The notes under the pieces: model-generated
Database searches by the model: none
What the model saw: the letters and a program-made list of their open reading frames with translations, nothing else
What the model was told of the DNA's origin: nothing
Part shown: in pieces, positions 9,860-20,593 of the stretch
How the letters are laid out: each line of letters begins with the position of its first letter
Numbering within the stretch: the first letter of the stretch is position 1
Position numbers and translations under genes: made by a program
Assembly (NCBI GenBank): GCA_907163375.1
Contig: CAJQUW010008996.1
Coordinates: forward strand, 377,001 to 441,000
Source: Prostheceraeus crozeri
Lineage: Eukaryota; Platyhelminthes; Polycladida; Euryleptidae
Reading direction: 5' to 3'
DNA length: 64,000 nucleotides

Positions 9860-10185
9860 GATGAAAGAATGAGTAAATTGAGCGATGTACCTTCCTTTTA
9901 TACTTCTCCCAACTACCTTGATGAAATGTGAAGTTAGTATGAAGTTGGGAATGATAGAGTTGAATTCGCCGATTGTTGACGCACAACCAGATGCGATTTC
10001 CAATACGTGAATGTCTTTTCATATAGAAGTATTTCAAATCCTTCATGCATGATATAATGTAGAGATTGAAAATGACGATAAGATAAAGCAAGCTCTCTTC
10101 TCACATTTCCAGTTGAATCTTTGAAATAGACGTTTCGATCATGATCCGTTTCAATACGTTGTAGGGAATCTAATTTCCAACTCAT
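9860..10185 (-). pseudogene. Second copy of the small PC4-like Polinton protein
   Basis: This codes a close relative of the next gene to the right: WKLDSLQRIETDHDRNVYFK and LSYRHFQSLHYIM correspond to WILDSLQYIRVDRDGNVHFK and LTWRQFVNLNDIM, and the later WEKYKRKVHRSIYSF corresponds to WEKYRRYIHRSIMTF. The two lie in tandem on the minus strand, directly upstream (in minus-strand sense) of the TBP-like gene. This copy is broken. Confidence 0.55.
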
Positions 10186-10207
10186 GGTGTGTGGTAGTCA
10201 TGTCTGA

Positions 10208-10576
10208 TTAAGATTTGCATAGTAGGGCGATGAACTCACGACGAATAAATGTCATGATGGAGCGATGTATGTATCTTCTATACTTCTCCCAATTGTATTT
10301 GCGAAATGAGAAACAGTTTGCGGAATGAGAATGGTAGATTTGAATTTCATTTCTGTAATGTTGAAGCCAAACTCGATCACCCAAGGAGATGAATCTTAAT
10401 GTTTCAAAATATTCCAAATCCCTCATGATATCATTGAGGTTGACAAATTGTCGCCATGTTAATGTAATACCTCTTGATGTATGACCATGAGAATTTTTGA
10501 AATGTACGTTTCCATCACGATCAACTCTGATATATTGTAGAGAGTCCAAAATCCAAGTCTTCATGATGTTATGCAA
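10208..10576 (-). CDS. Small PC4-like (transcription coactivator p15-like) Polinton protein
   Basis: A 122-residue frame. The N-terminal half reads LQYIRVDRDGNVHFKNSHG then SRGITLTWRQFVNLNDIM: short beta strands, a turn, a GITL strand and a helix with Phe/Leu spacing like the PC4 single-strand DNA-binding domain (strand-rich half ending in G-I-S-L, then helix). The C-terminal half (WLQHYRNEIQIYHSH, then FSFRKYNWEKYRRYIHRSI) has the same order, so the protein may be a tandem of two PC4-like lobes. A related, broken copy follows at 9860-10185. Neighbouring a TBP-like gene makes a role in element transcription plausible. The fold call is inference. The frame looks whole. Confidence 0.5.
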   Translation of the reverse strand: MHNIMKTWILDSLQYIRVDRDGNVHFKNSHGHTSRGITLTWRQFVNLNDIMRDLEYFETLRFISLGDRVWLQHYRNEIQIYHSHSANCFSFRKYNWEKYRRYIHRSIMTFIRREFIALLCKS

Positions 10577-10599
10577 AGTCGCAGATCAGCAATATAAAA

Positions 10600-11997
10600 A
10601 TGTCGTTTTATCATATTTTGCTTAGCAATGCGGCCGCAAATAGATTTGCTAGTAATCGAGCCGCACTCTTTTCTACTCCCATTGATCATACACAACAGCT
10701 AAATGGAAATTGGGAAGTGGGTGTCACTCAACTTGTTTATAGCAACTGTGTCTATACTTTTGATCATCAGTTGATGACTATTAATATGAGGCGTACAGCT
10801 GCTTACCAATGTGAAAAGGGGTGCCGAGTATACATTCCACAGTGGCCAAAGAAAGATCTCTTATCATGTAAAAAGTTTATATATGATTTCTTGAATAAAG
10901 CGTGTAAACATATTGTCCAATTTACTCCGCACAATGATGATTATACCTATGTACATCATGTAGTTGAGAAAGATTGGATTGTTGGTTTAAGTCCAAGTTT
11001 AAGAAATAATTTACGTTACCTCGCTAGCGCCTTAACAATCTATGATAATTATAACGTTAATTACCACCCAAGTGGTCATAAACAGTTAATATATCGAGAG
11101 GAAGCTTATTATGTAGATCTTATTCCAAAAAATGAGAAGACGTTGGTGAAGAAGATTGTGATTAAGCCAAGAAAGACAAACATGACTTCTGAAGCACTAT
11201 TGAAGAAATTTAATTATCTCCTTTGAGTTGATGGTAAACAAGTGGCAACATTGACTTATATCAAATCATCTACTCATATTGTAATAAGTAAATTAAATGA
11301 TGATGATCTAGTATTAGTTTGTTCAAAAGATTTTCATCAGTTCTTACGACATCGTTCTGCAGCTGTTCATTGAAAATTTGATATGCAACATTTGCCATGT
11401 GAAAGGTCAAATCAATTTGATACAGAATGGACCGTATCTTTATACAGAAAGTGTGTAGAGCCTTTAGGTGGTATCTTACATGAAACAAGAGTGTTGATGC
11501 CTCGCATTATTACTTCAGTTAAATTGGTTGTACATTATTTAAATGAAGTGATTAATGAGCAACATATTTCATTTTCTGAAAAAGAAGGTACTTTGTCTCT
11601 CACTATAAGTGGAAAAGGTATTGAACTAATTATGGATAAAACTCTAATGGACATTTTGGGTTTTGATCAAAATATCTTTAAAAGTGTTACTGTAACCAAA
11701 GCTAGCGCAGACATGTCGCTATCGCGTCGTATTAACTATTTTCAGATATATTCCAATATTGGTGAAGATGTACGTGTTGGAGATGTTGAAGCTCCATTGC
11801 TAGCAATGATACCATACCAGCCAAAAAGCTGCAGTATTTTATCTGAGCATACTTTCAAGAAAGTGCATTATACAAAGCTGAAATCAAACTACATCCCACA
11901 AATTGATATTGCAATTTATGACGATGCTGGTGCGTTGATTCCTTTTCATAAAGATGCTGTAACAAGTATCACACTCCATTTCCGAATGAAGAGTTAA
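10600..11997 (+). pseudogene. Putative Polinton penton/fibre-type structural protein, copy A
   Basis: The gene starts with MSFYHILLSNAAANRF and has the segment LNGNWEVGVTQLVYSNCVY, typical of a Polinton/adintovirus protein whose N-terminus reads like L-P-S-N-S-S then G-x-W-E-V-x-L. Later parts (LIMDKTLMDILGFDQNIF, then YIPQIDIAIYDDAGALIPFHKDAVTSITLHF) match the C-terminal end of that family, where D/N-x-x-G-x-x-V/I-P-F precedes a last beta strand. The family is usually regarded as a minor virion component (penton or fibre candidate). Copy B follows in tandem. It is broken. Confidence 0.6.
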
Positions 11998-12006
11998 TGC
12001 AAAAGT

Positions 12007-13563
12007 ATGCTAATATATTTTTCCATTGTGATTAGTATGGAAAGTGAAAATAGAGATTCGTTTCTAATTTACTTACCCAGTAATGCTTCTATGGATAAAT
12101 TTCCCAAAAATAAACCATCAGACTATCGAGTAGAATTAAATCGTCCACTACATTTAGAAGGTGAATGGGAGGTTGGCGTTTCTAGTATTTGCTATGATAG
12201 CAATATTCAGAATGTGAATGATGTGGAAGAAATGATATTGACTCCTCGCACCCATGATGGAATAACGATGAATAATGCATTCCAGTTCCCATACAATTTA
12301 ACGTCAGATGGAAAGTGGAACTATGAATGGATTCAGATAAAATCAGATTATTATGGTCCATTTGGGAATGAGAAAATTATTAAGGCGTTCAATAGTGGTA
12401 ATACTTCCATCATGAAGAATAAGGATCAGAAAGTTTATGAGTTTACTATCTATCATTGGAGTGGGAGACAGTTCCTTCGGTTTCATTGTTTTACTAAAGG
12501 TCTTACACTGAGGTTGGATAATGAATTCCATCCACATCTCGGTTTTGGCCACGGACTACATCTAACGTCAATTGCTACTGCAAATGTTAAAAAAGTTTAT
12601 TCAAGTCGAATCAACAAATTTCATTATAAATTTAAAATATTTGATGAAGATGTTGTAGAATGTGAAGAACGCATCATTTTGAAAAAGCGTGGTGTTCAAC
12701 CTTTATCACTTATTGAGTTAGTAAAACGATGGAATGAGACTGTGGGTAAGAAGTATGGAGAGAAAATTATGGCGGACAAAAATAAGTTGGTCATTCAGAA
12801 ATAGGATGACAAACTTACAGTTTATTTCTATCCAACCTTGCGTCATTTTGTAAGACATTATACACCTACATGTATTATTGGAAGCGGTTTGGTTTATGCT
12901 TCTCATGAATATCACACTAAAGCTGATTCAGTTGATGATGAATGGTGGGTGGACATCTATGGTGATCGCATCAAGAAAATTTACCAGTCTTATCAAGAAT
13001 CTAAAGTTGCTATCAATATAATGCCGCGTCTATATCATACAGTTGAAAGCTTCATTCATGTAGTAAATCCTTATATACAACAGAAGTTGAAGCATGTGAT
13101 GAAAAGTAAATATGATGTAAAGACACACCAAATTTCGTTTTCAATTGAAAATCAACGCGTTGTTCTGAAACTGGGTGATGACATTCAATGTCAATTGAGT
13201 AAAAATTTGAAAAAACTCTTTGGTTTTTCAATGCTACAAAATATGTTTACTGCTGCGCATGCGATTGGTATAGAAACACCAATGACACTTGATAAACATG
13301 AACAACACCTTTACATTCAAAGTGATTTGATTCTACCTATTTCTGTTGGCGAGGAAAAAGAACACATTTTACGTGATTTCATTCATGATAAGGATGCTTC
13401 ATATGGAATAATCGAGAAGATGTTTCAACCTATTTTCTACCATCCTGTTATCAAACAAACTATACCCTCTACTTCTATCAAAATTACAAATGGTCTACAT
13501 GAGTGCATCCATTTCAAAGATACTAAATCTCTCGTAATTTTAGTGTTTCGGAAAACAAAGTGA
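12007..13563 (+). pseudogene. Putative Polinton penton/fibre-type structural protein, copy B
   Basis: A second, diverged member of the same family starts 10 bases after copy A. The likely Met at 12037 (MESENRDSFLIYLPSNASM) gives the normal family start, followed by PLHLEGEWEVGVSSICYDSN. The later part contains VVLKLGDDIQCQLSKNLKKL, LFGFSMLQNMF and a C-terminal hydrophobic strand (KSLVILVFRKTK) after a run like IKITNGLHECIHF. A polyadenylation-like AATAAA lies about 25 bases downstream of 13563. It is broken. Two adjacent homologues suggest duplication and divergence, for instance of receptor-binding parts. Confidence 0.55.
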
Positions 13564-13742
13564 AGTCATTGTGATATGTTTATTGAAATAAAAATATGTG
13601 TATGAAAAAGTCTTTTCACAGATATAGGGGGAATGGGGTGACTGTAGGCATATATTTACAAGGAAGAAACGATCTAATGCGATACATAAAACAACCATGT
13701 ATATCTACAAAAAGCAACATCAAAATACTGAGTTAAAGTTGA

Positions 13743-16700
13743 TTATGTCAATACATCTCCTGAATGTGGTAGCGTGAGTTTTATTCTTTTGGGTGGAGGT
13801 ATGTTTGTGTCAGGATGTCCATGTGGAAGAGATGTGTTATGTCCATTCCAACACCTCTTATCCTCCCATGCTGAAAGCGCTCGTTTCTTGAACGTGTGCG
13901 TTTTCACAGTATAAACTTGAGATTTTAAGATTGTCATATTGACAAACGTTATAGTTTTATTTTTATAGGCCTTCTTATAGGAGCGATGTTTCTTTTTGTG
14001 AACAATGGATTTTGTTATACTTTTAGCACGCTTAATACTATCTGCACATTCTTTTAATTTCATGGAATACATTTTAGGACGGGGAGTAGAATCATTTCAT
14101 CTATTTCCTTTCCTGCTGTTTCATCCTTAAAACAACCAAGTTTGGCTTTATTCTGTATGGAATAGAGTGGATGAGTGGGATTGTAGTTAGATGTGTCGAA
14201 ATATTTTTCTGATGACTTAGCTACTTCATTAAAATTTAAATCTTTTTGAGTGGTAATACCTAAGAAGAAACTATCTGTATCACTACCCAACAAACGAACC
14301 TCTTTTACGAGAGGACATGGTTTTAGTATTTTATAAGAGTTGGTACATTTCAAGCTTAGAGTAATCTAGTACAGCTTGGCCAATATAGATGGGCTTCCAC
14401 AACTCAACTTCAGATTTTATCATTTTAACACCTACAAGGTCCTCATCGATAATGTCTCTATCGATGAATAGAGGTGATGAGGTCAATTTGTGATATTTTT
14501 GATCATCAATGACTAGTTTGTAGTTCATGCGTTTTTTTAATATCCTCCATCGTCTTACCAAATAGACTATTATTCTTATACTTATAAAAATCCTTTTCAA
14601 AATTATTTTGGGCTAGTGCACGTTTCTGGCTGTTACTATCTATGTAAGGTTTGAGGAAGGCTTTCTGTCTAAATTTGATGATGCGGTGAACTGACTTTAT
14701 AAGCATGCCCATTTCTAAATAGAATTTTAGTATGTAGAAGTGCACGAGATAATTTTTCTTATCATATTGGGTAAGTAAAAGTTTGCGGCATGGTTTATAC
14801 CTTGGCTGTCCACACTCTCTTAAGTCATCATGAAATTGTGACATGAATGGTGAAAGCATATCTTCAGTCACTTCACCAGATTCAGGTGCGAGTGGGAAAT
14901 CAGCAGTTTTATTTTTAATGCTATTTGGATAAATCAAATCCACTTCAAAATAACATCCCCAATCACCTTCATCTGAAATCTACAGTATGTTTGAAGGGTT
15001 GGAGTAATACTCAAGCTCATCTTGTTTTAACCAACTAAACTCGGAATGAGGTAGTGGTTTAGACAGTGAACTGCCATATAAATTATTTTAGTCATAGTAC
15101 TTTAGGTAGATATGATCATCACCTACTGTTTCAGATTTTATATGATGTTTATTTACAAATGTGAGACCACCACGTATTCCTTGCTCAAATATGTTATACA
15201 TCTCGGGGTCTTTTAAGAGATGAATGGTCTCACCAGTCATTTTAAAAGCAGACTTAAATGACATGGCTGGCAGACTGACAAAGTGGACGAGATCTAACTT
15301 ATCTTCTTCTAATGCCACTCGTCGAATCTCCTGAAATACATCAGCCAGCAAAAATACATCTAACTTAAGATAGGCAATCATATATTTGCCAAATGTATGG
15401 CGGTCAAATTTCATCCATGCATCTTGTGCATTATCATAATCTTCGGTCTTACATTCTGCGCCGGTCAAATCATTTTTAAATTTATCTATGGGCGGAAGAG
15501 AAGTCTCGCCGAGTTTACTAATCGCATCAAAATATGCATATGGAAAGACTCCTTTCCGTGTGATGACTTCATCGGTTAGATTTGGATATTGTTTCTTAAG
15601 ATTTTGTGTTAGTGGAAGAGACTTTAGATTTTGTACGAGAGAGGCCAGTGATGCAGTCATAAATTGGTAGGAATCTAAAAATTTTTTATATCAAAATAGA
15701 CCGTCTTATTTTTTTTAGTTTTATCGACAGGCACTTTTGCTGTCAGGGCCATAAACTTCTCTCTCGTTTGTGCTATTTCATCAAACTTCCACTCTTTCAT
15801 TTGACCTAAACCTCCTTTTATTATCATATGGCTGTCGTAGCCCTTGAAATTATGGAAAATGACGGGTAATGTACGCCGTTTCATCCTAAGTGAAAAATTG
15901 CATTTTGAACAGAGTGCGTTTCTAAATTTACCAGTGATGTGATCATGGTTGCGCACTTTCTTAATCTTATCATCATCAAATGTTTTACTACATTTGATGC
16001 TAACGTTGCAACTATCAAATTTTGCTTGATCATCTGCTGTCATATGCAATGATCTGCGATAGAGTTTAACATCATACTTTTATTGAAATTTTACAGCCTG
16101 TTCGAAGAATTGTAGGAATTGGTAAATACAATCTTCACCTTGACAGACGTGCATTTTATTTTTTCTATTTTGGAAATGGTCATGCCATACTTCATATCAG
16201 GATATGACTGCTGGCTTGTGTATGATATCATCGATATAGTATTCTATGTCTGTGTATATGACACGAAGAGGACTTAGTTCATCGCCATTCTCTCTATGTG
16301 AAAAGATTTTGTCTTTGGGCATGCGTTCCATTTGTAATTTACCCCGCTTGCACCATTCATAATGACTTAGAAATTTATGTTTACTCCAAAAGGAGCGGAT
16401 GCAGCGGTCGCATACAAAATGTTCACCACTTTTAGAGTGTCCCAAGTGTGTTTACAAGCGAGAGATTTTGGGAATACCACAGTAGTGCCATTCCTCGCTA
16501 TCATCTTGTTCTACTAATAAGAGGTTGACTGCACGTTCATAACAAGTTGAACGTGAATTATAGCGGTCACCCTTCAACCCCTTCTCCCACACGTGAACTA
16601 CAATTTTAATCTGATTATGTTTCTCGAACGTTTCTTCATCTTTTATTTTCATGTTGTCACTATCACAACCTTCAAAGTCTAGTTCATCCTCCCACTGTCT

Positions 16701-17546
16701 ATAGCTATAGGTGCGATCTCGATGCGCGTTGATATCATTATAGTGGAGAATGGATGGGACGGCATATTTGAAACACTGCGATTTACAATCGACATTGATG
16801 ACAGCTTTCTTATTACATAACGTTTTTGGTAGTTTAAATGTGCCTCGAGCTGCATGACTTTCTAATAGGGAAATTTTGAACATGGCTGAGTCCACGCCAT
16901 CAAAAATGAGAGCGCTGTCGCGCTGATTGAACTTATCTACATTTGATTTTAGACATTGAATATGGAAATTTAGCCAAGACTCGCAGTCTACAACTTCGGT
17001 TGCGGAAGAGGAAGGAACATGAAACTGCATTCTCTCCGTCACTTGACCCGTTTGAAAATCTATTTTAATATATTTTAGTTTGAGGTAGATGAGCGCCTTC
17101 ATTCTAAAATTGTCTAAATTGTTGAAGAGCGCTTCGATAATGTTAGAATTTTGAAGGAGCCACCCTGGAAAATCTACTATTTGAGTATTGGACTCCATGC
17201 AGTAGTCGCGTACTAAATGACTATGGGAAACGTCAATGAGGGAGATTGTAGAGGTACCGTTGGTGTAGTGATCATTTGCATGCGTGTGTTGAAGTCTGTG
17301 CGAAGATCGCTGAAAGGGGCTATCGAAAGAAAGAGGGCACAAATCACAAGGAAAGGAGATGTCATCGTCAGAATCAACTTCACCTCCGGAGATTGATGCC
17401 GCTTTGCGTTGACACACACGTTGTTTGATGTGTCGAAGGAGACTGTGCTTCCTTGTAAAAATATGTCCGCAGTCAGCACATTCCCACTCGTTGCCTTGTC
17501 GCGAGAATCCTGAGCTGGAACTAACATCACCTGAAAGAGAAATCAT
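13743..17546 (-). pseudogene. Polinton protein-primed DNA polymerase B (pPolB)
   Basis: Read on the minus strand. The N-terminus has two C2H2-type fingers (CADCGHIFTRKHSLLRHIKQ, then CDLCPLSF), followed by the region EVVDCESWLNFHIQCL and DSALIFDGVDSAMF. The exonuclease domain shows VIYTDIEYYID (Exo I), HNFKGYDSHMIIKG (Exo II) and YLKLDVFLLADVF (Exo III). The polymerase domain shows KDFYKYKNNSLFGKTMED (motif B) and LLGSDTDSFFL (motif C). This is the order of protein-primed family B polymerases. It would replicate the linear element from terminal-protein primers. It runs toward the fibre-like genes, tail to tail. The gene is a fossil with roughly eight to ten breaks. Confidence 0.9.
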
Positions 17547-17740
17547 TCTATCATCTCTATTTAAGTCTCAGTGTATTGTTACAACCTACCTTCACTCAAC
17601 AACTCTAAACGTTCCTCGAGAAGGGAGGGCTTTGGTGATGAAGTAGATACCTGAAATTGAGGAAGATGCTATTAGTCACACGTTTGAGGGAGATGAGAGA
17701 GGAAATCTTCAACTTACCATTTCAAGGAAATTATGTTTAA
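17547..17740 (-). other. Possible short 5' exons and introns of the Polinton polymerase
   Basis: On the minus strand a Met codon near 17720 is followed at once by GTAAGT. An acceptor TTTCAG lies near 17652, a donor GTAGGT near 17590, and another TTTCAG near 17531. The small segments between them keep an open frame toward the zinc-finger region. This would mean two short spliceosomal introns at the start of the gene. It is inference from splice consensus only. Confidence 0.45.
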
Positions 17741-17968
17741 GGTTGATTCTTCAACAAGATAGAGACTTCACTCAAACAAATACGTCTTAAATTTGGAATT
17801 TACTAGAGAACACTTCACTTACACGTCTCAAAGACATAGTGAAATGACACGAATGTCACTTTGCATATATACTTTCATATTCATCATTCATTGGCTATTC
17901 ATTCTGATTGGTTGCTTGTTTATACTTAAGAATTAGAAAACATTTCAAAGTTATTATTCACAGTCAAC
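17741..17968. promoter_or_regulatory. Probable divergent promoter region of Polinton
   Basis: A gene-free stretch lies between the minus-strand polymerase and the plus-strand small ORF at 17969. It contains a palindromic TATA-like GCATATATAC (about 17863-17872) and AT-rich flanks, a reasonable place for divergent transcription starts. No experimental support. Confidence 0.3.
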
Positions 17969-18328
17969 ATGACAAGCCCTCCGACAACACCGAACACGAC
18001 ATTGGAGTTCTCTTCTCCATGCTCATCGCCGAAGGCGCTCGTTGCGCCAAACGCTCCAGCGAAGGGGGAGGTGGAGAAAGTATACCGACTCGACAACATT
18101 AGAAAGTTGTCAATACCAGCGGACGACGAAGAGGAGAGTGTATGTGAGAAGGAGTGTCCCGACTTAACAGGCGTGAGGTGGAAGTATCTGCAGTACGATA
18201 CTGATGATGTGATGGAGATCACCAGCACACAGCGGTTAATTCGGCCGCACACACACATTTTGATATTAAACTTCTTGTTTTTATCGTTGTTTACCATGGT
18301 TAACTGTGAGGTAATGAAATTAGTATAA
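17969..18328 (+). CDS. Small Ser/Pro/acidic ORF near Polinton right end
   Basis: A 119-residue frame: Pro/Thr/Ser-rich start (MTSPPTTPNTTLEFSSPCSS), an acidic middle (IPADDEEESVCEKECPDLTG) and a hydrophobic C-terminal segment (HILILNFLFLSLFTMV) that could be a membrane anchor. It is divergent from the polymerase gene. No family recognised. It may be a real element gene or a chance frame; codon content in the first 90 residues looks coding-like. Confidence 0.4.
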   Translation: MTSPPTTPNTTLEFSSPCSSPKALVAPNAPAKGEVEKVYRLDNIRKLSIPADDEEESVCEKECPDLTGVRWKYLQYDTDDVMEITSTQRLIRPHTHILILNFLFLSLFTMVNCEVMKLV

Positions 18329-18339
18329 GTTTTGAATCA

Positions 18340-18929
18340 TGTAGTATACAGCCTAAAGCATAACACTTAGTGAGGAATGATAGATTTGAGTGTAGTGAGT
18401 GGCAGTCGATCCCGTCGACAGCCCGAAGGCCTTGTACTGATCACTAGGGAAGTGAAAGATCTTCCCCGATACCCGCTATTTACAGCTGAAGACATCATTG
18501 TCACTGCCCCGAAGTGGTAACAGCAACGCCGAGCCAAAGGTAGTGATCAGTAGCTGGGATCTAACCCCTCAAAGCTGCCTTAGCTTTAGTTAAATTTCAA
18601 ATCTGATAGCAGATTTGAACTCAGCAAACTTGAAAACCTTAGACTACAAGTTAAAACTTTGAAAAAACTGAAAATTAAGAATTTTTAAAAAATTCCCCAT
18701 TTTACTACTCATACTACTTTTAAAAATTTTATCAGTAGTAAAGACACTATCATACTCTATCACACAAACTTTGAAGTAAGAAGATAGCTTGCCTACTTCA
18801 AAAGATAGAGTCCTTTGAAACACCCGATATCGGGAGATCAGAGCGACGACCGTCGCTTACCTCGTCTTTCGATGAAGTGATCAGACTTACGTTGCCGGGG
18901 GTTTATATATGCTCAGAAGAAAACTTAAA
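18340..18929. other. Gene-free, structured stretch right of the Polinton genes
   Basis: No coding frame is seen. A long-range inverted repeat CTGATCACTA (about 18438) and TAGTGATCAG (about 18542) encloses about 100 bases with smaller hairpins (GGAAGTGAAAGATCTTCC). The last third is AT-rich, then GC-richer (CGATATCGGGAGATCAG). This may be the element's terminal repeat or an unrelated non-coding RNA-like segment; neither can be shown here. Confidence 0.3.
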
Positions 18930-19070
18930 ATGGATCTATCTCCGAAAGTATTCATTGTAGCGACATGCGGTTTGTTGCAAACGATTTGTCTCATCATTCT
19001 CTATCCTATGACACCTGAACCATTCTCATGTGACCACGGGAAGTGGGTGGGTCAGCACATGGCCATGTAA
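18930..19070 (+). CDS. Possible 46-residue membrane peptide
   Basis: ATG at 18930, stop TAA at 19068-19070. The peptide has a hydrophobic core (VFIVATCGLLQTICLIILY) followed by a short polar tail with Cys, His and Trp. A TATA-like TTTATATATG sits about 25 bases upstream, which is why I list it. It could be a small terminal gene of the Polinton or a chance ORF. Confidence 0.25.
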   Translation: MDLSPKVFIVATCGLLQTICLIILYPMTPEPFSCDHGKWVGQHMAM

Positions 19071-19082
19071 CATGCCACAAGT

Positions 19083-19332
19083 GAAAAAATTCCTAAGTGT
19101 GGGAGCTCCAGTGTTGTGAAAATTTTGAAAAATTTTAAACTTCCGAATTTCAATCTGGGAGCCCTACCAAAACTTTCTTCATCACTTTTCATTGACCCCC
19201 TCCCCCCTACCGTTCGGAGAAATTTGATGAAAACTGTTTTGGTGAAGGTCCCAGGTCAAAAATTGACACTTTGGAAAAATTTTCAAAATTTTGTCCATAC
19301 AAAGTCACTCTGACACTTAGGATTTTTTCGTC
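19083..19332. repeat. Fold-back (MITE-like) element
   Basis: Ends are inverted: GAAAAAATTCCTAAGTGT at the left and ACACTTAGGATTTTTTC at the right. Inner segments also pair (AAAATTTTGAAAAATTTT with AAAAATTTTCAAAATTTT, and ACCAAAACTTTCTTCATCA with TGATGAAAACTGTTTTGGT). The unit could therefore fold into one long imperfect hairpin of about 250 bases. No target duplication recognised. Confidence 0.6.
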
Positions 19333-19750
19333 AAATCTGAGGTCTGACCTAAAATCTTGTAACAGCTCTAACTTTTGAACGGCTGATCCGATTGACTCGC
19401 AACAAAAATTTCATTGAGCAGTTTTTTCTCCTCTTTCAAATGAGTATCTATAAGACAAAATCCATCCACTAGAACCAAAATTAGAAGATCGCTGCCGGGA
19501 GGGGTGGAAAAATTTTGTTAACCCAACTTTTGACGAGAAACACGATGGGAGGGGTCTCGCACCGAAATTCCACCCTTCCAACCTGGCCGGTACACCACGC
19601 CAACCTGGAGAGCGCACCACGAACAACCTCTCGCTACGCCGTCGGTCCCGAGGAGGGGAGTCGGACTCGAAGCAACCCGGTGGCGGACTAGGGCCGACGC
19701 CCTCGTCTGACCGGAGGGGGGAGGTCGGTCGACGGCGGCCATCTTGCGCC
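19333..19750. other. Unassigned stretch with GC-rich islet
   Basis: No coding support. Bases 19500-19750 are strongly GC- and CpG-rich compared with the AT-rich window, with runs such as GGAGGGGGGAGGTCGGTCGA. The islet ends abruptly at the start of the Penelope-like sequence. It is probably part of another repeat. Confidence 0.4.
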
Positions 19751-19756
19751 GTCCAG

Positions 19757-20593
19757 TTGTGTAGATTTACTTACTACTCATTTAGGAAAATTAACAAACA
19801 AATAAAAAATAGCAAGCACTTTTTAACACAAAACGAATTATCTGTTGTCGCCACAGACAAAAGTAACAGGCTTTGTGTTACCCATGACAATGATATTGTC
19901 AATAGAACCGAGAGTATCCTCATGGATGAAGCCATCTATAAACGCATTGATAAAGGTAAGCACAAATCTCTAGAAAAACAACCGAACCAATTAGTTAATA
20001 ACGTCTTAAAAAGCAAAATGAGTAGTTCTAACATGCAGCGTGTGTTGGTATCAGGCACTTCACCAGATTCTTTCTATACATTAATTAAAGATCACAAGGA
20101 GAAAACTGATGAAAATTCTTTTCCCCTGAGGCCTATAGCTTCCGTGGTGAATACACCAGGAAACAAAATCGATTGGTTTTGCGGTAGAATATTAAATCAA
20201 TTGACTAATTACGTACCATCACATCTATCAAGCTCTTTGCAGCTAATGAATGACTTCGGGAAATTTAACTCTAATGACATAGCCGACAATTCCACATTTA
20301 TTTCTTTAGATGTTGTGAGCCTCTACCACAGCGTTCCAATTGATAGAGCTATTTGCGTGATGTCTGATTTCGCTAAAAATCATTGGACTGATATTGATAA
20401 CTTCAGAATTACTCCAGATCAATTCATCAGCATGATCAAATTCGTATCCTACAACTATGAGATTGAATACAACAATAAAAATTACTTACAAATTAAAGGG
20501 TGTCCGATGGGCTCTCATTATGCACCCCCATTTTCGATCATATTCATGGGTTATATAGAAGAAAAGGCAATGTCTGTTATAAATTCACGCCTA
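19757..20593 (+). pseudogene. Penelope-like reverse transcriptase, N-terminal half
   Basis: Open frame with Penelope RT marks: ELSVVATDKSNR (N-terminal K-x-D-K-x-N motif), YTLIKDHKE, FPLRPIASVVNTPGNKIDW, FISLDVVSLYHSVPI (motif A Asp) and KGCPMGSHYAPPFSIIFMGY (motif B). It stops being Penelope sequence at the inserted DNA element at 20594. The RT copies element RNA at a nick made by the linked GIY-YIG domain. Confidence 0.9.

Larger units (their letters stand above)
1..18340. mobile_element. Polinton/Maverick element fossil (left end outside window)
   Basis: Gene content identifies a Polinton: packaging ATPase, DDE integrase with chromodomain signature, jelly-roll capsid protein, adenovirus-type protease and protein-primed DNA polymerase B lie within 18 kb. 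Coding frames run from base 1, so the left terminus is not in the window. The right limit is set near the last likely element gene (17969-18328) but could reach about 19.07 kb. No terminal inverted repeat can be matched because only one end is present. A LINE of about 2.8 kb lies inside it. The copy is broken, with roughly 15 breaks besides the LINE, although several genes still have full-length frames. Age: older than the LINE, which itself keeps a full frame; probably a moderately old insertion. Confidence 0.93.

Noticed and set aside
17213-17530. Minus-strand ORF overlapping the polymerase N-terminal region
   Set aside because: Shadow frame; the other frame codes the zinc fingers.
18433-18560. 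Spliced-leader or snRNA gene
   Set aside because: Hairpins are present but no Sm site, leader sequence or known snRNA core could be identified.
19411-19742. Minus-strand ORFs in the GC-rich islet
   Set aside because: Low stop frequency is expected in GC-rich DNA; no family pattern.
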